A program made the translations under genes and the position numbers. A stretch of DNA of 64,000 nt, taken from the NCBI GenBank assembly GCA_027021385.1, contig JALUUL010000072.1:1-64000 (forward strand), written 5' to 3'. This DNA comes from Planctomycetota bacterium. GTDB lineage: Bacteria > Planctomycetota > UBA1135 > GCA-002748355. Positions 17,060-26,564 of this stretch are shown piece after piece. The first letter of the stretch is position 1, and every line of letters starts with the position of its first letter. The notes under the pieces are model-generated. The model ran no database searches, was not told the origin of the DNA, and worked only from the letters and a program-made list of their open reading frames with translations.

Positions 17060-18486
17060 TGCACTCGGACCTCGAGCGCCGGACTGGCGCTCAAGGAGCC
17101 GAAGGTGCCGCATCCCTTGGGATTGAGCCAGAGGAATTGCAGGAGGAACTTCGAGGGACCGACGACATTCCGAAAATCGAGGGATGTCGAGAAGGATCCG
17201 GTGGACGAACTCCGTAGGGGGGAGAGAACCAGGAAAGGGGGGCCTGCGATGAAGAGCCTGGCCCCGAGGAGGGGCTGTCCCGGATTCAGGAGGAGGACGC
17301 CGAAGGCCAGTACGCCGAAGGAGTTCGGGGGGGCGTCGAGACAGCCGACCGAGAAGCCGTTCGTTCCCGACTTGGGGATTCCGTCGGCGAAGGGGCGGAT
17401 CGGGCCCCGGCAGGAGGGGGTCGAGGATCCGAGGCAACGGAGCCCGAGCGGGAGATGGGTCTCGCGGAGGGTGGTGCGGATGTTCCGGGCCACCGGGGCC
17501 GCGCGATAGTAGGAGTCCTGCGTCGCGTAGATACCGATGATCCCCCGCGAGAAGTCGATCCAGGGACAGAAGCCGAAGGCGCCGAAATGGCTGACGAGAT
17601 AACCCTTCCCCGAAGGGTCGAGACCGTCGAGCCAGGACCCGATGCCGTAGGGGGCATCGGAATAGGGATTCTTGACGTATTTCAGTCCCTTGATCTGATT
17701 CGTGAACATCGCATCCACGGAGGCCTTGGAGAGGATGCGCCGGCTTCCGATGGTTCCCCGATCCCTCAGCATCCGGAGGAACTTCATCATGTCCCGCGGC
17801 GTCGTGCGCAAGGAGAGCGCGGCGAGGGGATTCTTGGTCGCCCCCCAACCCTGGAAGTCCGTCGCGGTCATGCCGAGGGGACCGGTGATCCGGCTTCGGA
17901 CGACCGATTCGAAGTCCTGGTTCGTGACGACCTCGGCGACCCTCGCCGCGACCTGGAACGAGACGCTCCCGTAGTAGAAGGTCGTGCCCGGGGCGTAGAC
18001 CAGCTTCACCTTCGCGATCTGGCTCACGGCCTGGGCCAGCGTGATGTTGCGGTAGTTCAGGGACCAGTGGTGCTCGGGGAGGCCCGAGGCGTGGGAAAGG
18101 CATTGGCGGATCGTGATCGCCGCCTTCGCGCCCGTGAAGGAGGGGAGGTACTTCGAAACCTTGTCATCGAGAGCGATCCTCTTCTCGTCGACGAGACGAA
18201 GAAGGGTCGCCGCCGTCACCCACTTGCTCGTCGAGGCCGGAAGGAAGAGGCTGTCCTTCGTCGCCCCCCCGAGTCCCTCGAAGTACAGAGGGCCTGAGGC
18301 TCCCTCGACCCACAGGAGGCTCTTCTTGAGTTTGAAGCGGAGGAAGGCGTCCTGAACCAGCTTGTGGAGGGCGCCGGGATTCGGTGAGGGGCAGCCTGTG
18401 GCCTGGGCCGGCGCGGGCTGGAGGAGGGCCACGGCCAGGAGGAGGGCGGCGGGGGGAAGGCGGAGGAGGTTCGAGGAGAGGAACAT
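17056..18486 (-). CDS. exported beta-lactamase-like serine hydrolase with C-terminal module
   Basis: A 476-residue protein with a signal peptide (cleavage near AQATG, about 30). Residues about 35-335 are a class C beta-lactamase / penicillin-binding type hydrolase: the SxxK motif is STSK (Ser85, Lys88), a second block YYGSVSFQ replaces the usual YxN with Y-G-S, and SHFGAFG stands for HxG. Such proteins include DD-peptidases, esterases and amidases, so resistance should not be assumed. Residues about 340-476 form the Cys-containing beta-sandwich module shared with other exported proteins here. It leads a three-gene overlapping operon with the macro and GNAT-ThiD genes. Confidence 0.85.
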   Translation of the reverse strand: MFLSSNLLRLPPAALLLAVALLQPAPAQATGCPSPNPGALHKLVQDAFLRFKLKKSLLWVEGASGPLYFEGLGGATKDSLFLPASTSKWVTAATLLRLVDEKRIALDDKVSKYLPSFTGAKAAITIRQCLSHASGLPEHHWSLNYRNITLAQAVSQIAKVKLVYAPGTTFYYGSVSFQVAARVAEVVTNQDFESVVRSRITGPLGMTATDFQGWGATKNPLAALSLRTTPRDMMKFLRMLRDRGTIGSRRILSKASVDAMFTNQIKGLKYVKNPYSDAPYGIGSWLDGLDPSGKGYLVSHFGAFGFCPWIDFSRGIIGIYATQDSYYRAAPVARNIRTTLRETHLPLGLRCLGSSTPSCRGPIRPFADGIPKSGTNGFSVGCLDAPPNSFGVLAFGVLLLNPGQPLLGARLFIAGPPFLVLSPLRSSSTGSFSTSLDFRNVVGPSKFLLQFLWLNPKGCGTFGSLSASPALEVRVQ

Positions 18487-18741
18487 GAACGCAGGTCGGA
18501 CGACTCCGGAGGAGCAGGGGGGGAGGCGGGCCTGCGGAGCGGGAGACCCCCCGGGGAAAGCGCAAGCCCTTACATTTTTACCCCTTGATTCGGGGGGAAG
18601 GAAGGACCCTCGGGATTCCGGGAGGACCGCGATCGAGGAGGGGGGCGGGTCTTTTCGGGACCGCTGCGCCGAAGATCCGGAGTCATGCCGGAAACGGAGG
18701 CGGGAGGACGAGAGGCGGTCCCCGGGGGAGATCGATCCGAG

Positions 18742-19560
18742 TCAATCGACCCCGATTCGGATCGTTCCGTTGGAGGTCCGGAGACGGGAGACCGGTTCCT
18801 CCGCTCCGAAACGGAGGATCGCTCGATGACGGCCGGACCGGGTCGTTTTCTCCTCGAGCTGCGCCGGGATCAGGATCCTCCCGTTCGTCGTCGAGGTCCT
18901 GAGGAAACCCCGGAACGCGGAACCCAGGCGCAGTCGGATCCCGCCGTTCGTGGTCCGCGCGGAGACCGGGCCGGTCGCGGAGGGCCGGAGCAGGATTTCG
19001 AGGGCCCCATTGCTCGTTTTGGCCTCGAGGGGGGTTCCGACCCCCTTCAGAAGAATCCTCCCGTTCGTCGTGGATGCGGTGACCGGTCCCTCGTGGTCCT
19101 CGAGGAGGATCGAGCCGTTCGATGTCCGGCAGCGGGCCTTCCCCCGCATGCCCGCCGCTCGGATCTTGCCGTTGCGGGTTTCGAGATCGAGGGCCGTCGC
19201 GAGCGGCAGCGTGATCTCGAAACGCACCCCCTCGGCCCCTTCACGCCCTCCCTCGGGCCAGACCACTCCGACCCGGAGGGTCCGGTCGGCCTTCCGGGTC
19301 GTCACGATCTCCACGGCGGCCAGGCGCTCCTCGTTCCGCGCTCGGATTTCCGCCTCGATCCGGATGACCGCCTCCTTTCCCTTGCGGACGGTGATCGAAC
19401 CGTTCTCCGTCCGAACTTCGAGGGGGGCGGGGCCCCGCCAGTCGACCTCGATGACCCGCTTCTCCTTGAAGGGGGCGGACCAGGAGCCGCAGGCCCCGAG
19501 ACTCAGGGCCGCGGGGAAGAGGAAGGAGAAAAGAGACGGATGGAGGGGGGCGCTTCGCAT
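18742..19560 (-). CDS. DUF4097-type lipoprotein with repeated T-x-N-G motif
   Basis: A 272-residue lipoprotein (lipobox SLGAC). The mature part has eight copies of a short T-x-N-G-x-I/L unit (TENGSI, TRNGKI, TSNGSI, TTNGRI, TSNGAL, TTNGGI, TTNGRI, TSNGTI), spaced about 20-30 residues apart. This is the pattern of DUF4097/DUF2807 beta-solenoid proteins often called putative adhesins. The function is unknown. The chosen ATG gives a complete signal peptide; the open frame upstream overlaps the aminotransferase. It is 35 bases downstream of that gene on the same strand. Confidence 0.8.
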   Translation of the reverse strand: MRSAPLHPSLFSFLFPAALSLGACGSWSAPFKEKRVIEVDWRGPAPLEVRTENGSITVRKGKEAVIRIEAEIRARNEERLAAVEIVTTRKADRTLRVGVVWPEGGREGAEGVRFEITLPLATALDLETRNGKIRAAGMRGKARCRTSNGSILLEDHEGPVTASTTNGRILLKGVGTPLEAKTSNGALEILLRPSATGPVSARTTNGGIRLRLGSAFRGFLRTSTTNGRILIPAQLEEKTTRSGRHRAILRFGAEEPVSRLRTSNGTIRIGVD

Positions 19561-19595
19561 CGGTGCCTCCGGAATGGGTACCGCCCCCGAACGGT

Positions 19596-20750
19596 TCAGA
19601 GGGCGGCCAGCCTGCGTCGGGCTTCCTCCAGGGTATCGAGACGCTTGCAGAAGGCGAAGCGGAGGAGGCGGGATCCTTCGCCCTCCTTCCCCTCGGTATA
19701 GAAGCTGTCGACCGGAAGGGCGGCCACCCCGACCCGGCGGATCAGCTCGAGGGCGAACTCGGGGGCCTTCTTGTCGGTGAGGCCCGTGATGTCGGCGAGG
19801 ACGAAGTAGCTCCCCTGCGGTACTGCGGGCTGGAATCCCGCATCCCTCAGGATCTCGACGAGAAGGTCCCTGCGTTCCCGGTACTCGTTCCGGAAGGTTT
19901 CGAGATAGGGTGGGCCGAACCGCCGGAGGGCCTCGGCCATCGCCGCCTGGAACGGGGTCGCGACGGCGAAGGTCAGGAACTGGTGGGCGGCCTGGACAGC
20001 GTCGACGAGGCCCTTTGGGCCGGCGACCCAGCCGATTTTCCAACCGGTCAGCGAGAAGGTCTTGCCGGTGCTCGAAACCGTCAGGCAGCGTTCCCGCATG
20101 CCGGGGAAGGCGGCCAGCGGCCGGAAGGGACGGCCGTCGTAGGTCAACTGCTCGTACACCGCGTCCTCGAGAACGAGGAGGTCGTGCCTCGTGCAAAGGG
20201 CGGCCAGGGCCTCGCATTCCTCCTCTCCGAGAACCTTGCCCGTCGGATTGTGGGGGTCGTTGAGAAGAAGCAGCCGCGTCCGCCCGGTGATCCGGGACTC
20301 CAGGGCCTCGAGATCGAGGGCGAATTCCGGATGCACGAGGGGGACCGAACGGAAGGAGGCCCCGGCCATCGCGAGACAGGCGGGATAGGAATCGTAGTAG
20401 GGTTCGAGGAGGAGCGCCTCGTCGCCCGGATCCAGCAATCCGAGGATCGAGGCGGCCAGGCCCTCGGTCGCGCCGCAGGTCACGACGATCTCCGTTTCGG
20501 GGTCGTAGTCGAGTCCGTAGCATTCCGTGAAATGGTGGGCGATCGACGCCGTCAGGACCGGAAGTCCGCGGGAGCGGGCGTATTGGTTGCAGCCCTCCTC
20601 CATCGCCTTCCTCGCGAGATCGAAGATCTCGCCGGGACCGTCGAAATCGGGGAAGCCCTGGGCGAGATTCAAGGCCTCGTGCTCGAGGGCCAGACGGGTC
20701 ATCGTGCTGAAGATCGAAACGCCGAAAGGTCTGAGCTTCCTGGAGATCAC
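19596..20750 (-). CDS. PLP-dependent class I aminotransferase (methionine/kynurenine type)
   Basis: The 384-residue cytoplasmic enzyme belongs to fold-type I class I/II aminotransferases. It has NLAQGFPDFDGP near the N-terminus, NDPHNPTGKV, the aspartate and Tyr block LEDAVYEQLTYDG, the PLP lysine in SSTGKTFSLTGWKIGW, and a C-terminal arginine in RLLRFAFCK. The first and lysine motifs resemble YbdL methionine aminotransferase and kynurenine aminotransferases more than aspartate aminotransferase, but substrate is not fixed. The GTG start at 20750 has GGAGG seven bases upstream. It is divergent from the peptide importer by 30 bases. Confidence 0.9.
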   Translation of the reverse strand: MISRKLRPFGVSIFSTMTRLALEHEALNLAQGFPDFDGPGEIFDLARKAMEEGCNQYARSRGLPVLTASIAHHFTECYGLDYDPETEIVVTCGATEGLAASILGLLDPGDEALLLEPYYDSYPACLAMAGASFRSVPLVHPEFALDLEALESRITGRTRLLLLNDPHNPTGKVLGEEECEALAALCTRHDLLVLEDAVYEQLTYDGRPFRPLAAFPGMRERCLTVSSTGKTFSLTGWKIGWVAGPKGLVDAVQAAHQFLTFAVATPFQAAMAEALRRFGPPYLETFRNEYRERRDLLVEILRDAGFQPAVPQGSYFVLADITGLTDKKAPEFALELIRRVGVAALPVDSFYTEGKEGEGSRLLRFAFCKRLDTLEEARRRLAAL

Positions 20751-20780
20751 GGACGCCTCCTCGGCGGGTATCCTGCCGGG

Positions 20781-22418
20781 ATGCGTCGTGATCGCAACCG
20801 GAACCTCTTCGGGGTCGCTCTTCTCGGTCTGCTCTTCGCAGGGGCGGGTCTGGCCCTCTCGGGAGCGGGGCACGACCGGGCGGACCTTACCTTCACGAAC
20901 GGGACCGAGCCGCAAAGCCTCGACCCTGCGGTCGTTTCCGGCGTTCCCGAGGGGCGCATCCTCCGGGGGTTGTTCGAAGGTTTGACGACTCCGGATCCGC
21001 GGACCCTGGAACCGAGACCGGGGATGGCGGAGTCCTGGGAGGTTTCGGAGGACGGACGGACCTATACCTTCCACATCCGGAAAGGGATGAGCTGGAGCGA
21101 CGGGTCGCCCTTCACGTCCGCGGATTTCCTCTGGAGCTGGAAGCGCTTCCTGAAGCCCGAAACGGCGGCGAAGTACGCGCAGCTCCTCTGGTACGTGGAG
21201 AACGGCAAGGCCTACTTCGAGGGTCGTTTGAAGGACTTCCGGAAGGTCGGCATCAAGGCTCCCGACCCCTACACCTTCGTCGTCCGGCTCGAACGTCCCG
21301 CCGCGTTCTTCCTGGCCCTGACCTCCTTCTATCCGCTTTTCCCGGTGCATCGGGCCTCGGTCGAGGCCCATCCGAGGTCCTGGCACCGTCCCGGCCGGCT
21401 CGTATGCAACGGCCCCTTCGTGCTGGCCGAGCGGCGGATCCGGGACCGCATCCGCCTCCTCCGCAACGAACGCTACTGGGATCGGGAGCACGTCCGCCTG
21501 GAAAGCATCGACATCCTCCCGGTCGAGGACTCGGGCACGGCGCTCAACCTCTACATGACGGGAATGGTCGACTGGATCACGGACGTGCCGAACCATGTCG
21601 TTCGGGACCTGATGTCCCGCCCGGATTTCAACCCCGTCCTCTACTTCGGAACCTACTTCTACCGGATCAATCTGAAGAACAAGGATCCGGTCAAGCGGAG
21701 GTTCCTCGGAGACCGGAGGGTTAGGCTCGCTCTCTCGCTCGCAATGGACCGCGCGGAGATCTGCGAGCGGGTCACGCGCTCGGGCCAGAAGCCCGCGTTC
21801 GGAATCGTGCCTCCCGGGGTGCCGGGCTACGAACCCGCGCGCCTCCCCGGGCCAGATCCCGCCCGGGCGCGGGCCCTGATGCGGGAGGCCCTCTCGGAGC
21901 TCGGGATGGATTCCCCTCCGACCCTCACGATCCTCTACAACACGAGCGAGGCCCACAAGGACATCGCCGAGGTCCTCCAGAGCCAATGGAGGAAGGTCCT
22001 CGGATTGAACGTGCGCCTCGAGAACCAGGAATGGGGGACCTATCTGGATTCGCAGAAGACCCTCTCGTATGACCTCTGCCGGGCGGCCTGGATCGGAGAT
22101 TACCTGGACCCGAACACCTTCCTGGATCTGTGGATGGCGGGCAGCGGAAACAACAACACCGGATACGAGGATCCCGCTTTCGACGCCCTCGTCGAGAAGG
22201 CGAACGCGACCCTCGACCGGAAGCGGAGGATGGCGCTGCTCCACGAGGCCGAGGCGAAGGTCCTCCACGACCTTCCGATCCTTCCGATCTACACCTATGC
22301 GACGCGCTACATGGTTCGTCCCTGGGTCAAGGGCTTCCACCCGAACGCCTTGAACCTCCACCCGCTGAAGGACCTTTGGATCGACGAGGAACTCAGGCGC
22401 CGCATGCGGGCGCGCTGA
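20781..22418 (+). CDS. oppA: peptide ABC transporter substrate-binding protein (OppA type)
   Basis: A 545-residue exported solute-binding protein of family 5. After a signal/anchor segment (about 10-30) come NGTEPQSLDPA, GLFEGLTT, the AESWEVSEDGRTYTFHIRKG block and WSDGSPFTSADFLWSWKR, all typical of oligopeptide-binding OppA. A GNNNTGYEDPAFDAL stretch near the C-terminus also fits. No lipobox cysteine is seen. It binds peptides outside the inner membrane for the downstream permeases. It opens a compact five-gene operon; the oppB start follows seven bases after its stop. Confidence 0.92.
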   Translation: MRRDRNRNLFGVALLGLLFAGAGLALSGAGHDRADLTFTNGTEPQSLDPAVVSGVPEGRILRGLFEGLTTPDPRTLEPRPGMAESWEVSEDGRTYTFHIRKGMSWSDGSPFTSADFLWSWKRFLKPETAAKYAQLLWYVENGKAYFEGRLKDFRKVGIKAPDPYTFVVRLERPAAFFLALTSFYPLFPVHRASVEAHPRSWHRPGRLVCNGPFVLAERRIRDRIRLLRNERYWDREHVRLESIDILPVEDSGTALNLYMTGMVDWITDVPNHVVRDLMSRPDFNPVLYFGTYFYRINLKNKDPVKRRFLGDRRVRLALSLAMDRAEICERVTRSGQKPAFGIVPPGVPGYEPARLPGPDPARARALMREALSELGMDSPPTLTILYNTSEAHKDIAEVLQSQWRKVLGLNVRLENQEWGTYLDSQKTLSYDLCRAAWIGDYLDPNTFLDLWMAGSGNNNTGYEDPAFDALVEKANATLDRKRRMALLHEAEAKVLHDLPILPIYTYATRYMVRPWVKGFHPNALNLHPLKDLWIDEELRRRMRAR

Positions 22419-22425
22419 CCGGGCC

Positions 22426-23352
22426 ATGCCCCATCTCCTGGGATTCCTCGCCAAGCGCTTGTTCTGGATGGCGGCCACGCTCTGGGTCGTCTTCACGGTG
22501 TCGTTCTTCCTCATGCGTTCGATCCCGGGAGGGCCCTATTCGAACGAACGCAATCTCCCGCCCGAGATCGAGCGGAAGTTCATGGAGAAGTTCGGGCTCG
22601 ACAAGCCGCTCGCCGAGCAATACTTCGAACACCTGTCGAGGACCCTCCGGGGAGATCTCGGCCCGAGTTTCAAGCTGGCCGATTACGGGGTGAACCGGGT
22701 CCTGGCCGAGGGTCTGCCGAAGTCCGCCGCCCTGGGCTCTCTTGCCCTGGTCTTCGCCCTCGTCCTAGGCCTGGTCGCGGGGCTCGTCTCGGCCGTCAGG
22801 AGGGGGGGCTGGCTCGATCACGGCCTGATGGTTCTGGCCACGGTCGGAATCGCGCTCCCCAACTTCGTGATCGCGGCGGTCCTGATCCTGATCTTCGTGA
22901 TCACCTGGCCCGTGCTTCCCGCCGCGGGGTGGGGGGGCGCGCGCAACCTCCTTCTGCCCGCCTTCTGCCTCGGCGCGCCCTTTGCCGCCTACATCGCCCG
23001 GTTGACCCGCACGGGCATGCTCGAGGTCCTAGGCCAGGACTACATCCGCACCGCACGGGCGAAGGGGCTCTCCGAGGCGCGGGTTCTCCTGGTCCACGCC
23101 CTGAAGGGGGGGCTCCTTCCGGTCGTTTCGTTCCTGGGGCCCGCCGTCGCGGGGATCCTGACCGGCTCCCTGGTCATCGAGAAGATCTTCTTCATTCCGG
23201 GGATCGGGACCCACTTCGTGCAGAGCGCGTTGAACCGCGACTACACCCTCGCGATGGGCTGCGTCCTCCTCTACACGGCGCTCGTCTACCTGATGAATCT
23301 TCTGGTCGATGTCTGCTACACGGTTCTGGACCCGAGAGTGAGGCTGGATTGA
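22426..23352 (+). CDS. oppB: peptide ABC transporter permease (OppB/DppB)
   Basis: A 308-residue inner-membrane permease with six predicted helices. The first helix begins just after the start, the conserved N-terminal FFLMRSIPGGP follows, and the ABC-coupling EAA loop TRTGMLEVLGQDYIRTARAKG lies at about residue 190. GIGTHFVQSALNRDY and the C-terminal YTVLDPRVRLD tail are typical of OppB. It pairs with OppC two bases downstream to form the translocation pore. Confidence 0.94.
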   Translation: MPHLLGFLAKRLFWMAATLWVVFTVSFFLMRSIPGGPYSNERNLPPEIERKFMEKFGLDKPLAEQYFEHLSRTLRGDLGPSFKLADYGVNRVLAEGLPKSAALGSLALVFALVLGLVAGLVSAVRRGGWLDHGLMVLATVGIALPNFVIAAVLILIFVITWPVLPAAGWGGARNLLLPAFCLGAPFAAYIARLTRTGMLEVLGQDYIRTARAKGLSEARVLLVHALKGGLLPVVSFLGPAVAGILTGSLVIEKIFFIPGIGTHFVQSALNRDYTLAMGCVLLYTALVYLMNLLVDVCYTVLDPRVRLD

Positions 23353-23354
23353 CG

Positions 23355-24410
23355 ATGGAGGGACGCGGCCCGGAAGAACTCGAACGACTCCTCGAGGAGG
23401 CCCGCAAGGTCCGGGGGAACTCCCTCTGGAAGGACGCGATGCGGCGGTTCCGGCGGCACGGCGCCGCGCGGTTCGCGCTTCGCTTCCTTCTCGCCCTCTC
23501 CTTCCTCTGCTTGTTCACGCCTCTCCTTCCGTTCGCTCCGCCGGCCCGGGTCCGTTTGTCCGAGCAGTTCCAGCCGCCGAAGGCGGTCTTCGTGCGCCAC
23601 GGCTGGTCGCGGGGAGACTATCCCGGGGCCTCCGGGTTGACCGGCCGGATGCTCGACCTGCGGGAGCGGATCTTCGGCGACCTCGAGTTCGGGCCTTGGA
23701 TGGGGACCGACAGCAAGGGGCGCTGCCTGATGTCCCGGATCCTGTGGGGGGGGAGGGTCTCCCTGATGGTCGGCCTCGTAGCGACCCTGGTGTCGTTGAT
23801 CGTCGGTGTCGTCTACGGAGCCTTGTCCGGTTTCCTCGGAGGGTTCTGGGACGACCTGATGATGCGCATCGTCGACGTCCTCTATGCCGTTCCGTTCATC
23901 TTCGTCGTCATCTTCCTGATCACCGTCATCCGCGAGAACCAGGAGGTCCTCGAGGCGACCTTTGGTCTGACGAGGATGGGGGTCTTCTTCCTCGTCATCG
24001 GCCTCGTCTACTGGTTGACGATGGCGCGGGTCGTCAGGGGGCAGGTCCTCTCCCTGAAGAATCGCGAGTTCATCGAGGCCGCGAGGGTCCTTGGAGCCTC
24101 GACGCCCAGGATCCTCTTCCGGCATCTCGTGCCGAACGTCGTATCGGTCGTTTTGGTCTACCTGACCTTGACGATCCCCAGGGTCATGCTGTTCGAGGCC
24201 TTCCTCTCCTTCCTGGGACTCGGCGTGGAGGCGCCGGACGTCTCCTGGGGCATGCTGGCGGCCGACGGCCTCGGCGCGGTGAATCCGGTCCGGGTCTACT
24301 GGTGGTTCGTGCTCTTCCCCTCCCTGGCCCTGGGGGCCACCCTGCTCGCCTTGAACTTCGTGGGCGACGGCCTCCGGGACGCTCTCGATCCGAGGTTGAG
24401 GGAACGATGA
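23355..24410 (+). CDS. oppC: peptide ABC transporter permease (OppC/DppC)
   Basis: A 351-residue inner-membrane permease. It has the usual OppC layout: a hydrophobic helix near 40-55, a periplasmic loop ending in GTDSKGRCLMSRILWGGRVS, and a core of five helices. The EAA loop LSLKNREFIEAARVLGAS and the end [18 protein letters not shown] are also typical. Its stop overlaps the oppD ATG (ATGA). Confidence 0.94.
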   Translation: MEGRGPEELERLLEEARKVRGNSLWKDAMRRFRRHGAARFALRFLLALSFLCLFTPLLPFAPPARVRLSEQFQPPKAVFVRHGWSRGDYPGASGLTGRMLDLRERIFGDLEFGPWMGTDSKGRCLMSRILWGGRVSLMVGLVATLVSLIVGVVYGALSGFLGGFWDDLMMRIVDVLYAVPFIFVVIFLITVIRENQEVLEATFGLTRMGVFFLVIGLVYWLTMARVVRGQVLSLKNREFIEAARVLGASTPRILFRHLVPNVVSVVLVYLTLTIPRVMLFEAFLSFLGLGVEAPDVSWGMLAADGLGAVNPVRVYWWFVLFPSLALGATLLALNFVGDGLRDALDPRLRER

Positions 24411-25423
24411 AGAAGGCTCCCCTCTCCCCCGAACGGAGCCCGGTCCTCGAGGTGGACGGCCTGGAGGTCGATTTCGAGACGGGGGACGGCCGGGTCCGGG
24501 CTGTGAGGGGGCTGTCCTACCGCCTGGGCCCCGGGGAGACCCTCGGGGTCGTCGGGGAATCGGGCTCCGGGAAGTCGGTCACGCACCTGGCGATGCTCGG
24601 GCTCCTTCCCGACACCGCCGAGGTGCGCGCGGAACGATTGAGATTCCAGGGGAACGACCTCCCCCCGGCCGGGAGCGAGGCCCTGCGGAGACTCCGGGGC
24701 CGGGGGATCGGGATGATCTTCCAGGATCCGATGACCTCGCTGAATCCCTTCCTGACCCTCGGAACGCAGATCGCCGAGATGGCGAGGATCCATCTCGGCC
24801 TCCGGGGAGCTGCCTTGAGGGAGACCGTGGTCGCAGCCCTCGCGGAAGTCGGGATCCCGAATCCGGAACTTCGGATCGAGCAGTATCCGCACGAGTTCTC
24901 CGGCGGCATGCGCCAGCGGGCGATGATCGCGATGATGCTCGTCGCCGAGCCCGCGCTCCTCTTCGCCGACGAACCGACGACCGCCCTCGATGTCACGGTC
25001 CAGGCCCAGATCCTCGGCCTTCTCGCCTCCCTCCAGGAGCGGAGGGGGATGAGCATCGTGCTCATCACCCACGACCTCGGAGTCGTCGCCGGCTTCGCGC
25101 ATCGGATCCTCGTGATGTACGCGGGGAGGGTCGTCGAGGAGGCTCCGACCCCCGCCCTCTTCGCGAACCCTTCCCATCCCTATACGAGGGGACTCCTGCG
25201 GTCGATCCCGCGGCTCGACGAAGAGAGGGAGGAACTCGAACCGATCCCCGGCCAACCTCCCGATCTCCTCGCGCTCCCCGAGGGCTGTCCTTTCGCCCCG
25301 CGATGTCCCTCGGTCCGCGAACTCTGCCTGCGCGAGGAACCCGGACTGCGGTCCCTCGAGGATGGACATGCGCTCGCCTGCCACGTGGATCTCGAGCCCT
25401 TTGACCATGAGGAGAGGTCATGA
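24407..25423 (+). CDS. oppD: peptide ABC transporter ATP-binding protein (OppD/DppD)
   Basis: A 338-residue cytoplasmic ATPase with Walker [10 protein letters not shown]-loop [13 protein letters not shown] signature FSGGMRQR, Walker [13 protein letters not shown] and the switch histidine in LITHDLG. The C-terminal oligopeptide-transporter extension contains the GCPFAPRCP...CLREEP cysteine cluster typical of the subfamily, which can hold an iron-sulfur cluster in some members. It forms a heterodimer with OppF, whose ATG overlaps its stop. Confidence 0.94.
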   Translation: MKKAPLSPERSPVLEVDGLEVDFETGDGRVRAVRGLSYRLGPGETLGVVGESGSGKSVTHLAMLGLLPDTAEVRAERLRFQGNDLPPAGSEALRRLRGRGIGMIFQDPMTSLNPFLTLGTQIAEMARIHLGLRGAALRETVVAALAEVGIPNPELRIEQYPHEFSGGMRQRAMIAMMLVAEPALLFADEPTTALDVTVQAQILGLLASLQERRGMSIVLITHDLGVVAGFAHRILVMYAGRVVEEAPTPALFANPSHPYTRGLLRSIPRLDEEREELEPIPGQPPDLLALPEGCPFAPRCPSVRELCLREEPGLRSLEDGHALACHVDLEPFDHEERS

Positions 25424-26403
25424 CCAGGGGAGTCCTTCTCGAGGTCGCGGGATTGAAGGTCCACTTTCCGGGCGGGAGGGGTCCGATCCGCGCGGTCGAC
25501 GGAGTGGATTTCGTCGTTCGCGAGGGGGAGACGCTCGGCCTCGTCGGGGAGTCGGGCTGCGGGAAGAGCACGACCGCGCGGGCCCTCGTGGGCCTCGTCC
25601 CGGCCACCGCGGGGCGCGCCGAACTGGACGGCCGGTCCCTGCTGGGAAGGCAGCGGAAATCCCTCCGCCGGCGGATCCAGATGGTCTTCCAGGACCCCTA
25701 CGCGAGTCTGGATCCGCGTCAAACCGTCGGCGACATCCTTCGGGAACCCTTGGAGATCCACGGTCTCGGGGATCGGAGGGAACGACGGCTCCGCACGATC
25801 GAACTCATGCTCCAGGTCGGTCTCGATCCACGGTTCCTGAACCGGTATCCGCACGAGTTCTCCGGAGGGCAGCGGCAACGCATCGGGATCGCTCGGGCTC
25901 TCGCCCTCCGTCCCGACCTGCTTCTCCTGGACGAACCGGTCTCGGCGCTGGATGTCTCGATCCAGGCCCAGATCCTGAATCTCCTCTCCGGATTGAGGAG
26001 GGAACTCGGTCTTTCCTATCTGTTCATCGCGCACGATCTCTCGGTCGTGCGGCATCTCGCCGACCGTGTCGCGGTCATGTATCTCGGCAGGATCGTCGAG
26101 ATCGGACCCAAGGCCGCGGTCTTCGATCGGCCGCGGCACCCCTATACGAAGGCCTTGCTGTCGGCGGTTCCGGTTCCGGATCCCGAGGTCGAGGCCCGAA
26201 GGGAGAGGGTCTTCTTGGAGGGGGACCCGCCCTCCCCCGATCGAGAGAAAAAAGGTTGCGCCTTCGCGAGCCGTTGCCCCCTTGCGACCGAACGTTGCCG
26301 GAGGGAAGAACCGATGCTCCTCCCGCGGACCGGACTCGGGCGGGAAAGCCGCCGAGTCGCCTGCTTCGAGGTCGTCGAGAGCGGGGGGGGCAGGGCCGGT
26401 TGA
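25420..26403 (+). CDS. oppF: peptide ABC transporter ATP-binding protein (OppF/DppF)
   Basis: A 327-residue ATPase, last gene of the importer operon. It has Walker [10 protein letters not shown]-loop [11 protein letters not shown], signature FSGGQRQR, Walker [13 protein letters not shown], and the switch histidine in IAHDLSVV. The C-terminal cysteine block [14 protein letters not shown] is present. With OppD it powers peptide uptake. Confidence 0.94.
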   Translation: MTRGVLLEVAGLKVHFPGGRGPIRAVDGVDFVVREGETLGLVGESGCGKSTTARALVGLVPATAGRAELDGRSLLGRQRKSLRRRIQMVFQDPYASLDPRQTVGDILREPLEIHGLGDRRERRLRTIELMLQVGLDPRFLNRYPHEFSGGQRQRIGIARALALRPDLLLLDEPVSALDVSIQAQILNLLSGLRRELGLSYLFIAHDLSVVRHLADRVAVMYLGRIVEIGPKAAVFDRPRHPYTKALLSAVPVPDPEVEARRERVFLEGDPPSPDREKKGCAFASRCPLATERCRREEPMLLPRTGLGRESRRVACFEVVESGGGRAG

Positions 26404-26564
26404 CGGGGTCTTTGGACCGGCGGAGAATCCGAAAAACCTCTCCGGGTCGTCCGTTTCGATCCGATTTCTCCACGAATCCGGACCCTCCGCTCTCTCGCTC
26501 CTTCCCATGCGGGACCTGGGATCCGGAGGTTTCGGGCCGCCTCCTCGACTTCAGGTGTAACAAG

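Noticed and set aside
17056-18486. Antibiotic-resistance beta-lactamase
   Set aside because: The SxxK motif is present, but the YxN position is Y-G-S. Most exported proteins of this type in environmental bacteria are peptidases or esterases.
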